Assembly (NCBI RefSeq): GCF_000012945.1
Contig: NC_007509.1
Location: forward strand, 310,001-374,000
Source of the DNA: Burkholderia lata
GTDB taxonomy: Bacteria; Pseudomonadota; Gammaproteobacteria; Burkholderiales; Burkholderiaceae
Direction: 5' to 3'
Length of the DNA: 64,000 bases
Both the position numbers and the translations under genes were made by a program. The notes under the pieces were generated by a model. That model was not told the origin of the DNA and ran no database searches. It was given only the letters and a program-made list of their open reading frames with translations. Positions 1 to 8,539 of this stretch are shown piece by piece. Positions within the stretch are counted from its first letter, which is position 1. Every line of letters begins with the position of its first letter.

Positions 1-1054
1 CAACCGGGAAGTTGGCGCTGACACCGATCATGTGACGGTCTTCCGGAAACCGGAAGATCGTCCCGCCCGTCGAACTCAGCGACACTTGCGGGAACTTGTC
101 GTGGTACGCGATCGTGTAGAAACCGAGATTCAGGTCCGTTCCCGCGGGCTGGTAGCGAATGGAAAAACCATACTGCCCGCCGTTCTTCGGATGGACGGTC
201 GAGACGCCATACGCGTTGTTGCCGGGCCCGACGATCTGATTCGACCAATAGCTGCCAACCGGGGGCAGGTAATTCTGGTTCCAGTTGCTCTGGATGTACC
301 CTTCGACGTTCACGCCGTGACCCACGCCGGACGCGACGCTCAGGATCGGTGCAGGCAGGATGAATTCCTTGACCTGCGCGCCGGGTTGGGACGCGCGATT
401 CACGTCGATCGCATTCGTCGCATTGACCCCGCCAACTTCCCAGATGCTTTCGCCCCAGCTGACGACCTGGTTACCCACGCGGATGCGCGCAATCTGGTCG
501 CCGACGTTGAACTGCTTGCTGACCCACAGGTCGAGCAAGCGCGGCTTGAAGCGGATGTTCTTCTCGGCGTCGGACGAGAGCCCGCCGTTCAGGCTGGGTG
601 GCGGGTTATAGAAAAGGTTCTGCCCGCTGGTGGCACCTGTGGTGTGGGTGCCGGAGTAGTCGTATTGCCAGGTGCCACGTGCCATGAACGTGAGCCCCTG
701 CGACGGCATCTTCAGGAGCAGCTCGTGGCTGCCCTTGAGATAGCTCGTGAACGGATCGCCCTTGCCGTAGTTGATGTCGCCCTGGTCGGAAAGGCCGCTC
801 AATTGACCGAGTCGGCCACCACCGGTCTGCGCACCGGTGGCCGCATTGTAGGTCGGCGAGACGAGATTGCTGCTCGGCGAGGCAGTGCGAATGCCGACGC
901 CCGCCGATACCGTCGAATCGAAACTGCCTTCGACATTCCCGATCGTGAACGTGAAGGCGTGCGCGCTGCCGCACCCGAGGGCGACAAGCGCCGAGATCGC
1001 CGCGCGCACGAAGACCACGCTGGATCGGGGCTGTAATGAGGTGGTGGTAGCCAT
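1..1054 (-). CDS. DUF1302 family outer-membrane protein, 3' end cut by window edge
   Basis: Reading the complement from an ATG at 1054 gives an uninterrupted frame to base 1, so the C-terminus lies outside the window. The product begins MATTTSLQPRSSVVFVRAA and has a signal peptide ending near GSAHA. A DUF1302-type body follows: FTFTIGNVEGSFDSTVS near the start, then GDQIARIRVGNQVVSWGES and repeated beta-strand-like stretches ending in aromatic residues. DUF1302 proteins are predicted outer-membrane beta-barrels that are almost always encoded beside a DUF1329 partner, as here with a 16-base gap. The pair is commonly linked to uptake or surface handling of hydrophobic substrates, but the mechanism is not settled. 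It is probably cotranscribed from the upstream aminotransferase or DUF1329 promoter. Confidence 0.85.
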   Translation of the reverse strand, partial: MATTTSLQPRSSVVFVRAAISALVALGCGSAHAFTFTIGNVEGSFDSTVSAGVGIRTASPSSNLVSPTYNAATGAQTGGGRLGQLSGLSDQGDINYGKGDPFTSYLKGSHELLLKMPSQGLTFMARGTWQYDYSGTHTTGATSGQNLFYNPPPSLNGGLSSDAEKNIRFKPRLLDLWVSKQFNVGDQIARIRVGNQVVSWGESIWEVGGVNATNAIDVNRASQPGAQVKEFILPAPILSVASGVGHGVNVEGYIQSNWNQNYLPPVGSYWSNQIVGPGNNAYGVSTVHPKNGGQYGFSIRYQPAGTDLNLGFYTIAYHDKFPQVSLSSTGGTIFRFPEDRHMIGVSANFPV

Positions 1055-1070
1055 TTTGTTTCGGCCCCTG

Positions 1071-2474
1071 TCAACGCTCGCTCAACGCACGGAGATTGTC
1101 GGCGTTATAGAAGCTCGGCTTGTAGTGTTGATCCGCCGACGAATCGACCGACCACTTCGCGTCCCGTCCGGCCGCGAGCATCGAACCGTCCACGAGGTAC
1201 CGGCCATCGACGAGGTTGTATTGAGCGAATGCGAGCGTGTCGCAGCTCCCCGTCTCATACACCGGGATGACGTAACCCTCGCGCACCTTCGAGATGTTGC
1301 CCTGCGCGTCGTAGTCCACCGCGCCGAGGTAGTTCCAGCTGTCTTCGTCGACGTAGAAGAGGCGCTTGGGCGCGGTATGGCGCATCCCCTGCTTGACCGT
1401 CGCTTCCACGACCCACACGCGATGGAGTTCGTAGCGACGCTTCGCCGGATTCACGAAGTCGGGGCCGTAGGCATCTTCAAATTTGTCCGAGAAGTCGTAC
1501 ATGCCCAGGTCGTTGTACGTCACGATCATTTCCTTCTTGCCGAGCAGCTTCCAGGAGAAGCGGTCCGTCTGTCCGGAGAAGACCAGCGCTTCATCCATGT
1601 TGTACTGGTTGTCGAAGCCGATCTGCGGTGCATCGTATGCATACGACGGCATGCGACGGGTGCGGCGCTGGCCCGGGAAGTAGTAGAAGACTTCGGTCGG
1701 CTTGCCGGCGTAGGTCGTAAAGATCGCGGCTTGGCCGGCAATGGCCGCCGGGGACTTGTACGCGTAGTAGGCGTTGCCTTCGACCTGATTGACCTTCGCG
1801 AACGTCGTGCCGGCCTTGTCACCCCACGGCTGGTAGATCCACGCGTCGGACACGTTCTTGATCCAGTCGGACGCGCCCTTGCGCGGGGAGACGACGGTGA
1901 TGATGTCGCGCATCTCGACGCCGGCGCCGCGGTAGTGCAGCTTCGCGTTCCACATCACTTCCGCGCCGGTCTTGGGCGCAGGGAAGGGGTAGCCGGGAAG
2001 ATGGGCATCGGAGAGTTCCGATCCGTCCGCGTTCATCTTGGCGAAGCCCGCGTTGTTCTTCGTGTTCTCTGCGACGAAATCGGGAACGCCGCACGTGCGC
2101 CGGGACGGATAGACCGGCATCGTGAAGCCCTTCAGGTTCTTCAGCAGTGCAATCTGGCCCGGGTTGAGCTTGTCCGCGTACTTGTCGACGTTGCTGGCGT
2201 CGATCGTGTACAGCGGCTTGTCGGACTTGTACTTGAAGAAATCCGCGCGGCGCTTGCCGTAACTCCATCCCGAGCCGACGTTGCCCACAGGTGTCCATGC
2301 GGGAATGCCGCTCGCGGTGCCGGCGATTTCGGCGCCCGACGGCGTATGAGATGCATCCGTCCCTTCCGCAAGCGCACCGGTCAAAGACATCGCGACTGCG
2401 GAAGCGATGACGGACAATTTCGCTGCCGATCGGATGAGCGAAGCAGATTTCTTGAAAGCATGAGTCTTGACCAC
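1071..2474 (-). CDS. DUF1329 family protein (outer membrane lipoprotein-sorting-like)
   Basis: A 467-residue protein is predicted from a GTG start at 2474, preceded by AAGGAG at good spacing. Longer in-frame starts reach 2669 but lack a ribosome site. The N-terminus (VVKTHAFKKSASLIRSAAK, then a hydrophobic stretch ending TGALAEG) is a typical signal peptide. The mature part has DUF1329 features such as YFPGQRRTRRMPSYAYDAP and LGMYDFSDKFEDAYGPDFV, and the length is normal for the family. These proteins resemble LolA-type lipid carriers and accompany DUF1302 barrels, as seen 16 bases downstream. The role is inferred to be periplasmic carriage of a hydrophobic substrate for the amine/acyl pathway encoded upstream. 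Confidence 0.85.
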   Translation of the reverse strand: MVKTHAFKKSASLIRSAAKLSVIASAVAMSLTGALAEGTDASHTPSGAEIAGTASGIPAWTPVGNVGSGWSYGKRRADFFKYKSDKPLYTIDASNVDKYADKLNPGQIALLKNLKGFTMPVYPSRRTCGVPDFVAENTKNNAGFAKMNADGSELSDAHLPGYPFPAPKTGAEVMWNAKLHYRGAGVEMRDIITVVSPRKGASDWIKNVSDAWIYQPWGDKAGTTFAKVNQVEGNAYYAYKSPAAIAGQAAIFTTYAGKPTEVFYYFPGQRRTRRMPSYAYDAPQIGFDNQYNMDEALVFSGQTDRFSWKLLGKKEMIVTYNDLGMYDFSDKFEDAYGPDFVNPAKRRYELHRVWVVEATVKQGMRHTAPKRLFYVDEDSWNYLGAVDYDAQGNISKVREGYVIPVYETGSCDTLAFAQYNLVDGRYLVDGSMLAAGRDAKWSVDSSADQHYKPSFYNADNLRALSER

Positions 2475-2794
2475 GGCTATCTCCTTGACCTTGACCAGGT
2501 GACGTGCGCCCGCCAAAGGGTTGTGCATAGTGAATACGGATGAAGGTACCGATAGTCCTGTCCGTTTGTTAGCTATGCGAAATGAATTGGGGTGTGCTTG
2601 TACTTTGTTTTGTTGAATCACCGAACTCCAGGTCATCGCTATGACGTAGAAGTTCGTATTGCCCGGCACCTGTGTGGGGCGCCGGACGGTTCGTCAATGC
2701 ATGCAGCTATTGGGCGCCCACCAGGGCCGGATGCGGCTTGTTCGACCGGATCGGCTTCGTACGCGCCACTTGTGAACGGCTTCTGGCTTCCGGC
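2475..2794. other. Intergenic stretch with a small inverted repeat
   Basis: This 320-base gap between the DUF1329 and aminotransferase genes holds no convincing gene. It includes GTCAT-N4-ATGAC at 2632-2645, a perfect short inverted repeat that resembles the half-sites of the island's shared operator but has wider spacing. No T-tract terminator is evident, so read-through from the aminotransferase gene into DUF1329 is possible. Confidence 0.4.
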
Positions 2795-3775
2795 TTATGC
2801 CGGGACCGACGAGAAGTATTCAGCCGGCTGCGCGTGCCATCCTGCCCAGCGCTTCTCCCAGTAGAGGTTGTGAATCTTCTCGGAGATCGGGCCGGGGCCG
2901 TTGCGGTTGCCGAGCGGCTGATCGTCGATTGCGCTGACGGGCATGATCCCGCCTGCCGACGACGAGGTGAATGCTTCGTCAGCCTCGCGCAGCTGGGTCG
3001 CGGTGTACTTGCCGATGTTCACCTTGATGCCGAGCTCGGCGGCGATATCGAAGACGCTCTGGCGCGTGATGCCCAGCAGGCAGCCTTCGGCGGGCGTATA
3101 GAGCTCCCCGTTCTTGGCGAAAAACACGTTCGCACCGGCTGCTTCGGTGAGGTTGTCGCTTTCGTCGACGAGAACCGCCCAGTCCTTCTCCTGCGTCATG
3201 GCTTCGAACAGCGCGAGCTTCATGTCCATCCAGTGGAAGTTCTTGGCCGTGGGATCGACCGCCTTCGCGGAAATGCGGTTGTACAGCTTGCTGATCAGCA
3301 GGTTCGAGCCTCGCGTGCGGACCTCGTCGTCAGCCTGGAAGAAGAACGGCACGGCAAACGCGAACATCGCGTTCTTCATGGCGCCGCGGTCGCGGCGATC
3401 GACGCTCAGCGGGCCGCGGGTGACGCACCACCAGACGTACGCGTCCTTCAGGCCGGCGTTGCGCACGAGGTTGTGGAGAATCTCCTTGACCTGGTCGCGA
3501 TTGAACGGATTCTCAAGGAAGAACTTCGCCGACGACTCTTCCATGCGCGTGAGGTGATCGTCGAGCCGGAAGAAGTTGCCCCGCGAGACGGTGACGACAT
3601 CGTAGGCCGCGTCGGCATGCAGGAATCCTGCGTCGACGAGCGGGACGGTCGCTTCGGTGATGGGGACGTAGTTGCCGTCACAGAAGGCGCTGCCATCTTC
3701 GTAGCGGGGTTCATGCGGAGCGCGAGCATGCAGCGGGTTCTCGTGCATGATCTGCTGGACTTGAATGATTGCCAT
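2795..3775 (-). CDS. Class IV aminotransferase, (R)-amine transaminase-like
   Basis: A 326-residue fold-type IV PLP enzyme. The Schiff-base lysine is K178 in DPTAKNFHWMD, and E211 in NLTEAAGANVFF is the usual cofactor glutamate. By eye the order of motifs VPLVDAGFLHADAAYDV, FFRLDDHLTRM, VTRG and KNFHWMD follows the (R)-selective amine transaminases of the Arthrobacter ATA-117 type more closely than typical IlvE. It should move an amino group between an amine or D-amino acid and a keto compound in the cytoplasm. A copy of the shared operator lies 126 bases upstream, and the divergent aldehyde dehydrogenase could take its aldehyde product. A branched-chain or D-amino-acid aminotransferase remains possible. 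Confidence 0.8.
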   Translation of the reverse strand: MAIIQVQQIMHENPLHARAPHEPRYEDGSAFCDGNYVPITEATVPLVDAGFLHADAAYDVVTVSRGNFFRLDDHLTRMEESSAKFFLENPFNRDQVKEILHNLVRNAGLKDAYVWWCVTRGPLSVDRRDRGAMKNAMFAFAVPFFFQADDEVRTRGSNLLISKLYNRISAKAVDPTAKNFHWMDMKLALFEAMTQEKDWAVLVDESDNLTEAAGANVFFAKNGELYTPAEGCLLGITRQSVFDIAAELGIKVNIGKYTATQLREADEAFTSSSAGGIMPVSAIDDQPLGNRNGPGPISEKIHNLYWEKRWAGWHAQPAEYFSSVPA

Positions 3776-3900
3776 GGTAATTGCCTTTCGCTCCCGAGGG
3801 AGAGTTGTCGTTCGATGTTGACGTCAAAAGCGACCGGATCGCGGTGCGCTTCTTTGCGGATTGCTTACTGCCTGGCTATCCGGCGTGAAGTCTGCCATAT

Positions 3901-3917
3901 GACTTGATCAAATGACC
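3901..3917 (-). promoter_or_regulatory. Shared island operator, site a
   Basis: On the minus strand this reads GGTCATTTGATCAAGTC, i.e. half-sites GGTCA/TGATC with a 2-bp spacer plus the AAGTC extension. It is base-for-base identical to site e at 8283-8299. It lies 126 bases before the class IV aminotransferase start. Confidence 0.7.
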
Positions 3918-4240
3918 GTGTAGTAGAAAGTATTGCTCGAAAAATTCCTTGTCGATGAAGGTTAACCCTCTGTGATGCCTGCCTGGATACTTGAGTGGCG
4001 AGCAGACCTTTGCTTGCCGGCCGCGATGGTCGAATGTCCATTTCGGCAGACCAATCCGATCCGCTTGAGAACAGCGGTTTCGGCGTATCGCGAGCTTCGC
4101 TGGAAGTCGCTTGGTGGTCTCGTCCTCATCGTCATCCAGTCACACCCACTGCAGATCCTTTGCAACAGCGCGGCTGATCGTTCCCTGAAGCGTCGTACTT
4201 TGGAGAGCCGGTGGCAATACTGATTATTACTGAGTCGCCT

Positions 4241-4257
4241 GACTTGGCCAAATGATC
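4241..4257 (-). promoter_or_regulatory. Shared island operator, site b
   Basis: The plus strand reads GACTTGGCCAAATGATC, the complement of GATCATTTGGCCAAGTC. It sits 84 bases before the aldehyde dehydrogenase start and 324 bases from site a. The 565-base divergent region 3776-4340 therefore has one site near each gene. Confidence 0.65.
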
Positions 4258-4340
4258 AAAAAAGACGATAGTATGGGCATTCACGGGCGATCCGGCAGGC
4301 TGAGGGTTCGCCCCGATACCAACTGACATGGAGCGAGCAG

Positions 4341-5801
4341 ATGCCGATTTTCGAAGCAGAACATCTCCGCAAGGCGTTCATAGGCGGCCGTTGGGTAGCG
4401 CCTGCGAACGGCGGCGTAGAGCACGACATCATCAATCCGGCGACGGGCGAAGTCTCCGGCGTGTTGCTGTTCTCCGACGAGGCCGATGTGAACCTGGCCG
4501 CGGAGGCGGCGCGCGACGCCTTCGCGGCATTCTCGAACACGCCCCTCGTCGAGCGGCTCAAGCTGCTCGAGCGCGTGATCGGTGCATACACCGAACGGTT
4601 GCAGGATATGGCCGACGCCATCACGCTCGAGATGGGCGCACCGATGGACGCTATCTCTCGCCCGCTTCAGGCGGCGCTGGGGCTCTGGCACCTCCATACG
4701 ACCCTGGAAGTCGCGAAGCAGTATCCGTTTGAACGAACCCAGGGCACGTCGCGGATCGTCAAGGAGCCTGTGGGGGTGTGCGGGTTGATTACGCCCTGGA
4801 ACTGGCCGATGAACCAGGTCATGTGCAAGGTGGCGCCGGCGCTGGTGGCGGGTTGCACGATCGTGTTGAAGCCCAGTCAGAATGCGCCGTACTCGGCCAT
4901 CGTCCTCGCCGAGATCCTTGAGAAGGCCGGCGTCCCTCCCGGCGTATTCAATCTCGTGCAGGGCGCCGGGCAGCGCCTGGGCCGGGCCATTGCGTCCAGC
5001 CCGCTCTTCGACATGGTGTCGCTGACGGGTTCGACGAGCGCTGGCGTGGAGGTCGCTCAGGCCGCCGCGACGACGATCAAGCGGGTGACGCTGGAGCTGG
5101 GCGGCAAGTCGGCGAACATCATTCTGGATAGCGAAAACTTTCAGCAGGGCGTCACGCACGGGGTGCTCCAGATGATGGCCAATTCCGGCCAGACCTGCAC
5201 CGCGCCGTCGCGCATGCTGGTGCCGGCACATCGGCTCGAGGAGGCGGAGCAGATCGCAGTCGCTGCGTGCGGGCAGGTCGTCGTCGGGGATCCGCGCGAT
5301 CCGGGTACGACCATGGGGCCGATGGCGAACCAGCGCCAGCATCAAAAGGTGCAGGAGATGATCCGGGTGGGAATCGACGAGGGCGCGATGCTCCTGTCGG
5401 GCGGGCTCGGCAATCCCTCCGGGCTTGAACGCGGCTACTACGTCAAGCCGACGGTGTTCAGCCGCGTGAACAATCGCATGAAGATCGCAACCGAGGAGAT
5501 TTTCGGCCCCGTATTGGTGATCATCCCCTATCGGGATGAATCGGACGCCGTCACCATCGCCAACGACTCGCCGTATGGATTGTCCGGCTACGTCTATGGA
5601 GACTCGATCGAACAGGCGGAGCGCGTCGCCAGAAAATTGCGGACCGGGATGGTGCATTTGAACGGCGCGGCCGTCGATATCGCGGCGCCGTTCGGTGGGT
5701 ACAAGCAATCCGGCAACGGACGAGAGTGGGGCTACGCCGGTATCGAGGAGTTCCTGGAGACGAAGTCGATGTTCGGCGCGACGCCGGGCGCCGTCAGCTA
5801 G
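4341..5801 (+). CDS. NAD(P)-dependent aldehyde dehydrogenase
   Basis: A 486-residue ALDH-superfamily enzyme oxidising an aldehyde to the acid. The active-site cysteine is C286 in NSGQTCTAPS and the general base is E252 in LELGGKSANI. The PWNWP motif at 152-156 and the EEIFGPV motif are present, and the length is normal. Of the possible starts, ATG 4341 (MPIFEAEHLRKAF) follows GGAGCGAG. It is transcribed divergently from the class IV aminotransferase across a region with two shared operators. A job oxidising an aldehyde released from an amine fits the context, but the substrate cannot be read from sequence. Confidence 0.92.
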   Translation: MPIFEAEHLRKAFIGGRWVAPANGGVEHDIINPATGEVSGVLLFSDEADVNLAAEAARDAFAAFSNTPLVERLKLLERVIGAYTERLQDMADAITLEMGAPMDAISRPLQAALGLWHLHTTLEVAKQYPFERTQGTSRIVKEPVGVCGLITPWNWPMNQVMCKVAPALVAGCTIVLKPSQNAPYSAIVLAEILEKAGVPPGVFNLVQGAGQRLGRAIASSPLFDMVSLTGSTSAGVEVAQAAATTIKRVTLELGGKSANIILDSENFQQGVTHGVLQMMANSGQTCTAPSRMLVPAHRLEEAEQIAVAACGQVVVGDPRDPGTTMGPMANQRQHQKVQEMIRVGIDEGAMLLSGGLGNPSGLERGYYVKPTVFSRVNNRMKIATEEIFGPVLVIIPYRDESDAVTIANDSPYGLSGYVYGDSIEQAERVARKLRTGMVHLNGAAVDIAAPFGGYKQSGNGREWGYAGIEEFLETKSMFGATPGAVS

Positions 5802-5943
5802 CGGGAATCGACGACGGGCGTCCGACAGGATGCGGACGTCCGTCTACGGGAAGGTGGCAAGATCGGAGCGTGCGATGAGGCGGAGCGCTGACGGGTGCTG
5901 TCGGGCTGCCGGCTATGGGTGCAATGATGCGCTGCGCCGACGC

Positions 5944-6543
5944 TCAAGCCTGTACCGTCGAGCTCGAGAGGGAGGTGGCAAACGCCTCCAGCGCTGAACT
6001 TGCATGATCCAGGTTCGCCCTGAGCTGGTGGATATTCGTGTCCCCTTGCCAACTATTCAGCAATCCGTCGATCAGGATGATGCTCATTCTGGCGACGGAT
6101 TCGATCGCGCCATGGTTGACCTGTGGCGCGCACTTGCCGAGGTAAGCGATCGTTCGCTCGAGCGTCTGGACATAGGTTTTCAACGCGAAATCGGGGCGAT
6201 GACGCTCGGCCCACTGGATCAGTTCAGACTGTGCTCGGGCGTACGACGGATGCTGCACGAGCCATTCGACCATTTTGCGCAACTGCCATCCGGCGAGTTC
6301 GCCGAAAGAGCGAAATTCGCTGTCAGCGGGGGCGTTCATCGCGAGAAGATCGAACAGGGATTCGTAAACGGCGTCGAACAGATCGTCCTTGGTATGGAAT
6401 ACATAATGCAGGGATGCCAGAGGGCAACCTGCGGCTTCAGCGATTCGCCGCGTGGTGGCTCCAGCGACGCCGTGCGCGGCGATGACTTCAACGGCAGCGT
6501 CAACAAAATCTTGTCGCCGCAACGCAGCGCGAACTCTTGTCAT
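5944..6543 (-). CDS. TetR-family regulator, twin 1
   Basis: A 199-residue TetR-type repressor. The N-terminal helix-turn-helix contains GATTRRIAEAAGCPLASLHY (residues about 28-47), identical over that stretch to the twin at 7129-7758. The C-terminal ligand domain differs more between the two. Identical recognition helices imply both bind the same DNA. A near-perfect palindrome (ATGGTC-AAAC-GACCAT) lies about 70 bases upstream, suggesting autoregulation. It converges on the aldehyde dehydrogenase gene with 142 bases between. The regulated set is proposed from operator positions and is not shown directly. Confidence 0.9.
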   Translation of the reverse strand: MTRVRAALRRQDFVDAAVEVIAAHGVAGATTRRIAEAAGCPLASLHYVFHTKDDLFDAVYESLFDLLAMNAPADSEFRSFGELAGWQLRKMVEWLVQHPSYARAQSELIQWAERHRPDFALKTYVQTLERTIAYLGKCAPQVNHGAIESVARMSIILIDGLLNSWQGDTNIHQLRANLDHASSALEAFATSLSSSTVQA

Positions 6544-6614
6544 TGATAAACTCCGGTACCCGAAAATCCTCTTCCGCTCACGTGATACACAGGTGTAGTG
6601 TCTATCCGTGATAC

Positions 6615-6630
6615 ATGGTCAAACGACCAT
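6615..6630. promoter_or_regulatory. Shared island operator, site c
   Basis: ATGGTCAAACGACCAT is a perfect 6+4+6 palindrome containing the GGTCA-NN-(T/C)GACC core. It lies 72 bases upstream of TetR twin 1, consistent with autoregulation. It lacks the AAGTC extension. Confidence 0.65.
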
Positions 6631-6745
6631 AACGCTCGTGAATTATGTCGGCTTCTTGAAAGTTTGTCCATGAATGGGCCGGGCCACGGGTGCCCTGGAT
6701 ATTCAGTTCGCTTGCGTGAGCTGACTTTGGAAAATATGATCGTGT

Positions 6746-6762
6746 GACTTGGTCAGTTGATC
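6746..6762 (-). promoter_or_regulatory. Shared island operator, site d
   Basis: The plus strand reads GACTTGGTCAGTTGATC, giving GATCAACTGACCAAGTC on the minus strand. It lies 203 bases upstream of TetR twin 1 and about 130 bases from site c. Confidence 0.6.
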
Positions 6763-6861
6763 GGTCAACCTTAAGCAGACAAAGAGGCGCTGTCGATGGA
6801 GGTAAACCCGTGAGCGCGAGAGCGGCAACGTAAGGCCGAGGGCCGCCTGCCGGAGCGTCAG

Positions 6862-6902
6862 GTTTCCATGCAAATGGAAACGGGCTGCCTGGTTGCAGCC
6901 CG
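6862..6902. terminator. Tandem hairpins downstream of TetR twin 2
   Basis: Two perfect 8-bp stems share one base. GTTTCCAT/ATGGAAAC has a 4-base loop, and CGGGCTGC/GCAGCCCG has a 6-base loop. They lie about 230 bases past the stop of the minus-strand TetR at 7129. The T-run is weak on both strands, so a terminator role is only likely. Confidence 0.4.
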
Positions 6903-7128
6903 TGCGGATTTTCGGCGGTGCCCATCACCTCGCGTTGCACGTGCGCGGTTGGACGCGCGCAACGGTTCCTGAAAGCGCCTTCGAGCAACGCTTGCGAGTA
7001 GGGCGGCGCATGGGACGAAATTGCAAACGTCCTGCGCCGCGCACCGTGCGGTCATTTTGAAGAGACGACGCGACACTGCCACCGTGAGGGCACCGGGGAG
7101 CCAGTGCCTCGGTGCAGGTGGCAGCAGC

Positions 7129-7758
7129 TTACTGCTTTCGTACCGACTTGCGAGGGGTTTTGGCGGCCGGGCGAGCGTCCAGAAGTGTCGTCGCGTAGGC
7201 GGCCAGCATCTTGCTGGCGTGATCGACATCGACGGCCAGACGCTTCGAATCTTCCTGGGCAAACCACGAGAAAAGCAGTCCGTCGACCAGGGCGATGCTC
7301 AGCCGCGCGATGGCATCCAGCGCCTTGGCATCCGCGCGAGGTTCGGCGGAGGCCAGCATGGCGCGGGCACCTTCCTGGGATATGCGAAGGGCGCCAATGG
7401 CCATGTCGGGCTGATGCCTGAGCGCCCACGTATACAACTCGGATTGAGTCTTCGCGTATGCCGGGTTTGCTTCGAACCAGGCCATCACGGAGCGCAGGTT
7501 GAACTCCGCCAGGTCCGCCAGGGTGCCGTGCTCCGGCGCCTCCGGGCTATCCGAGCGGATCAGGTCGATCAAGGACTCGTAGACCGCGAATAACAGCTCG
7601 TCCTTTGAGTGAAAGACGTAGTGCAGGGAAGCCAGTGGGCACCCTGCGGCCTCGGCGATGCGGCGGGTCGTGGCACCCTTCACACCGTGCTCTGCAATCA
7701 CCGCGACAGTCGCCGCTACGAGGTCCTGGCGGCGGACTTCAGCCCGTACTCTCTGCAT
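7129..7758 (-). CDS. TetR-family regulator, twin 2
   Basis: A 209-residue TetR-type regulator paralogous to the one at 5944-6543. The DNA-binding region is almost the same in both: MQRVRAEVRRQDLVAATVAV against MTRVRAALRRQDFVDAAVEV, then an identical GATTRRIAEAAGCPLASLHY. The ligand-binding half is diverged, and the basic tail (AKTPRKSVRKQ) is absent from twin 1. This suggests a duplicated repressor whose copies read one operator but may sense different molecules. No copy of the shared operator is seen immediately before this gene. The nearest are sites e and f about 525-700 bases away, which serve the divergent imine-reductase-type gene. Confidence 0.9.
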   Translation of the reverse strand: MQRVRAEVRRQDLVAATVAVIAEHGVKGATTRRIAEAAGCPLASLHYVFHSKDELLFAVYESLIDLIRSDSPEAPEHGTLADLAEFNLRSVMAWFEANPAYAKTQSELYTWALRHQPDMAIGALRISQEGARAMLASAEPRADAKALDAIARLSIALVDGLLFSWFAQEDSKRLAVDVDHASKMLAAYATTLLDARPAAKTPRKSVRKQ

Positions 7759-8282
7759 TGGCCAGAGCTCCGTTTTATGTCTTCGTCCAAAGGTGCTACC
7801 CGTGCAGGGTAGTCGAATCCTCGGATATTAGCATGACGGTGGACGGCATTTTGCAAGCAACGCAAGGCGTTGTCCTGCACGGATGTCGAGCCGCCGTGGC
7901 GGCGCGGGAAAAGTCGTTCGCAGGGACGTGCCGCGCATGATCGCAGCACCGGAGCATCGCGGTGCCCGGCAAACATCGCGAAGCCGATGCGGCTCGGCAG
8001 CATGCTTCGGGAACCAGGGGCGCACGCATTCATCGGGCATCGGCCCGGCTCATCAAGCGGTGCTCCGTTTGTCCAGCGGCATTTGCGTTCCGGTTTCGAT
8101 GCTGCTGTCTCGGGAGATACGCAGATGCGGTGACCGACGTGCGCCGGCGAAGAGGGCAGCCACGCGCGGCGCGGAATGGGCGCAACTGCGTTGGCTTGTA
8201 CGGTGGCGTCATGAGGTGGCTAATGGAAACTCCGTATTCCAAATGTCCTGTCGAGGCATAAGATTCGTGCCTGTAGATACGT
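7759..8282. other. Long leader region without a gene
   Basis: This is the first part of the 781-base divergent space between TetR twin 2 and the imine-reductase-type gene. All frames give low-complexity, Arg/Pro/Ala-rich translations with no recognisable family. No clear promoter was identified by eye. Confidence 0.5.
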
Positions 8283-8299
8283 GGTCATTTGATCAAGTC
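8283..8299 (+). promoter_or_regulatory. Shared island operator, site e (distal)
   Basis: GGTCATTTGATCAAGTC, identical to site a on the other strand. It lies 241 bases upstream of the imine-reductase-type gene, with a second site (f) about 165 bases closer. Confidence 0.7.
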
Positions 8300-8447
8300 A
8301 ACTTGTCTGCACCGCTGACGTGACTTTGGGTATTACTTGGTGCAGCGAAATCCCCGCTCCGGGGCATGTGTTTCGCCACCGGGCGCGTCAGCCGCAATGC
8401 AGGGAAGGACGATCACTTGAATCGGGTTGGCATGTGCATTGCTTTGT

Positions 8448-8464
8448 AGTCATATGACCAAGTC
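8448..8464 (+). promoter_or_regulatory. Shared island operator, site f (proximal)
   Basis: AGTCATATGACCAAGTC, containing the perfect palindrome GTCATATGAC plus the AAGTC extension. It lies 76 bases before the start of the gene at 8540. Confidence 0.65.
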
Positions 8465-8539
8465 TAATGATCTTTCCGGTTGGCTTGAGCGATGAATCTC
8501 TCTTGGTGGTGTGGTCAACGACAACGATAGGGAATGCGA

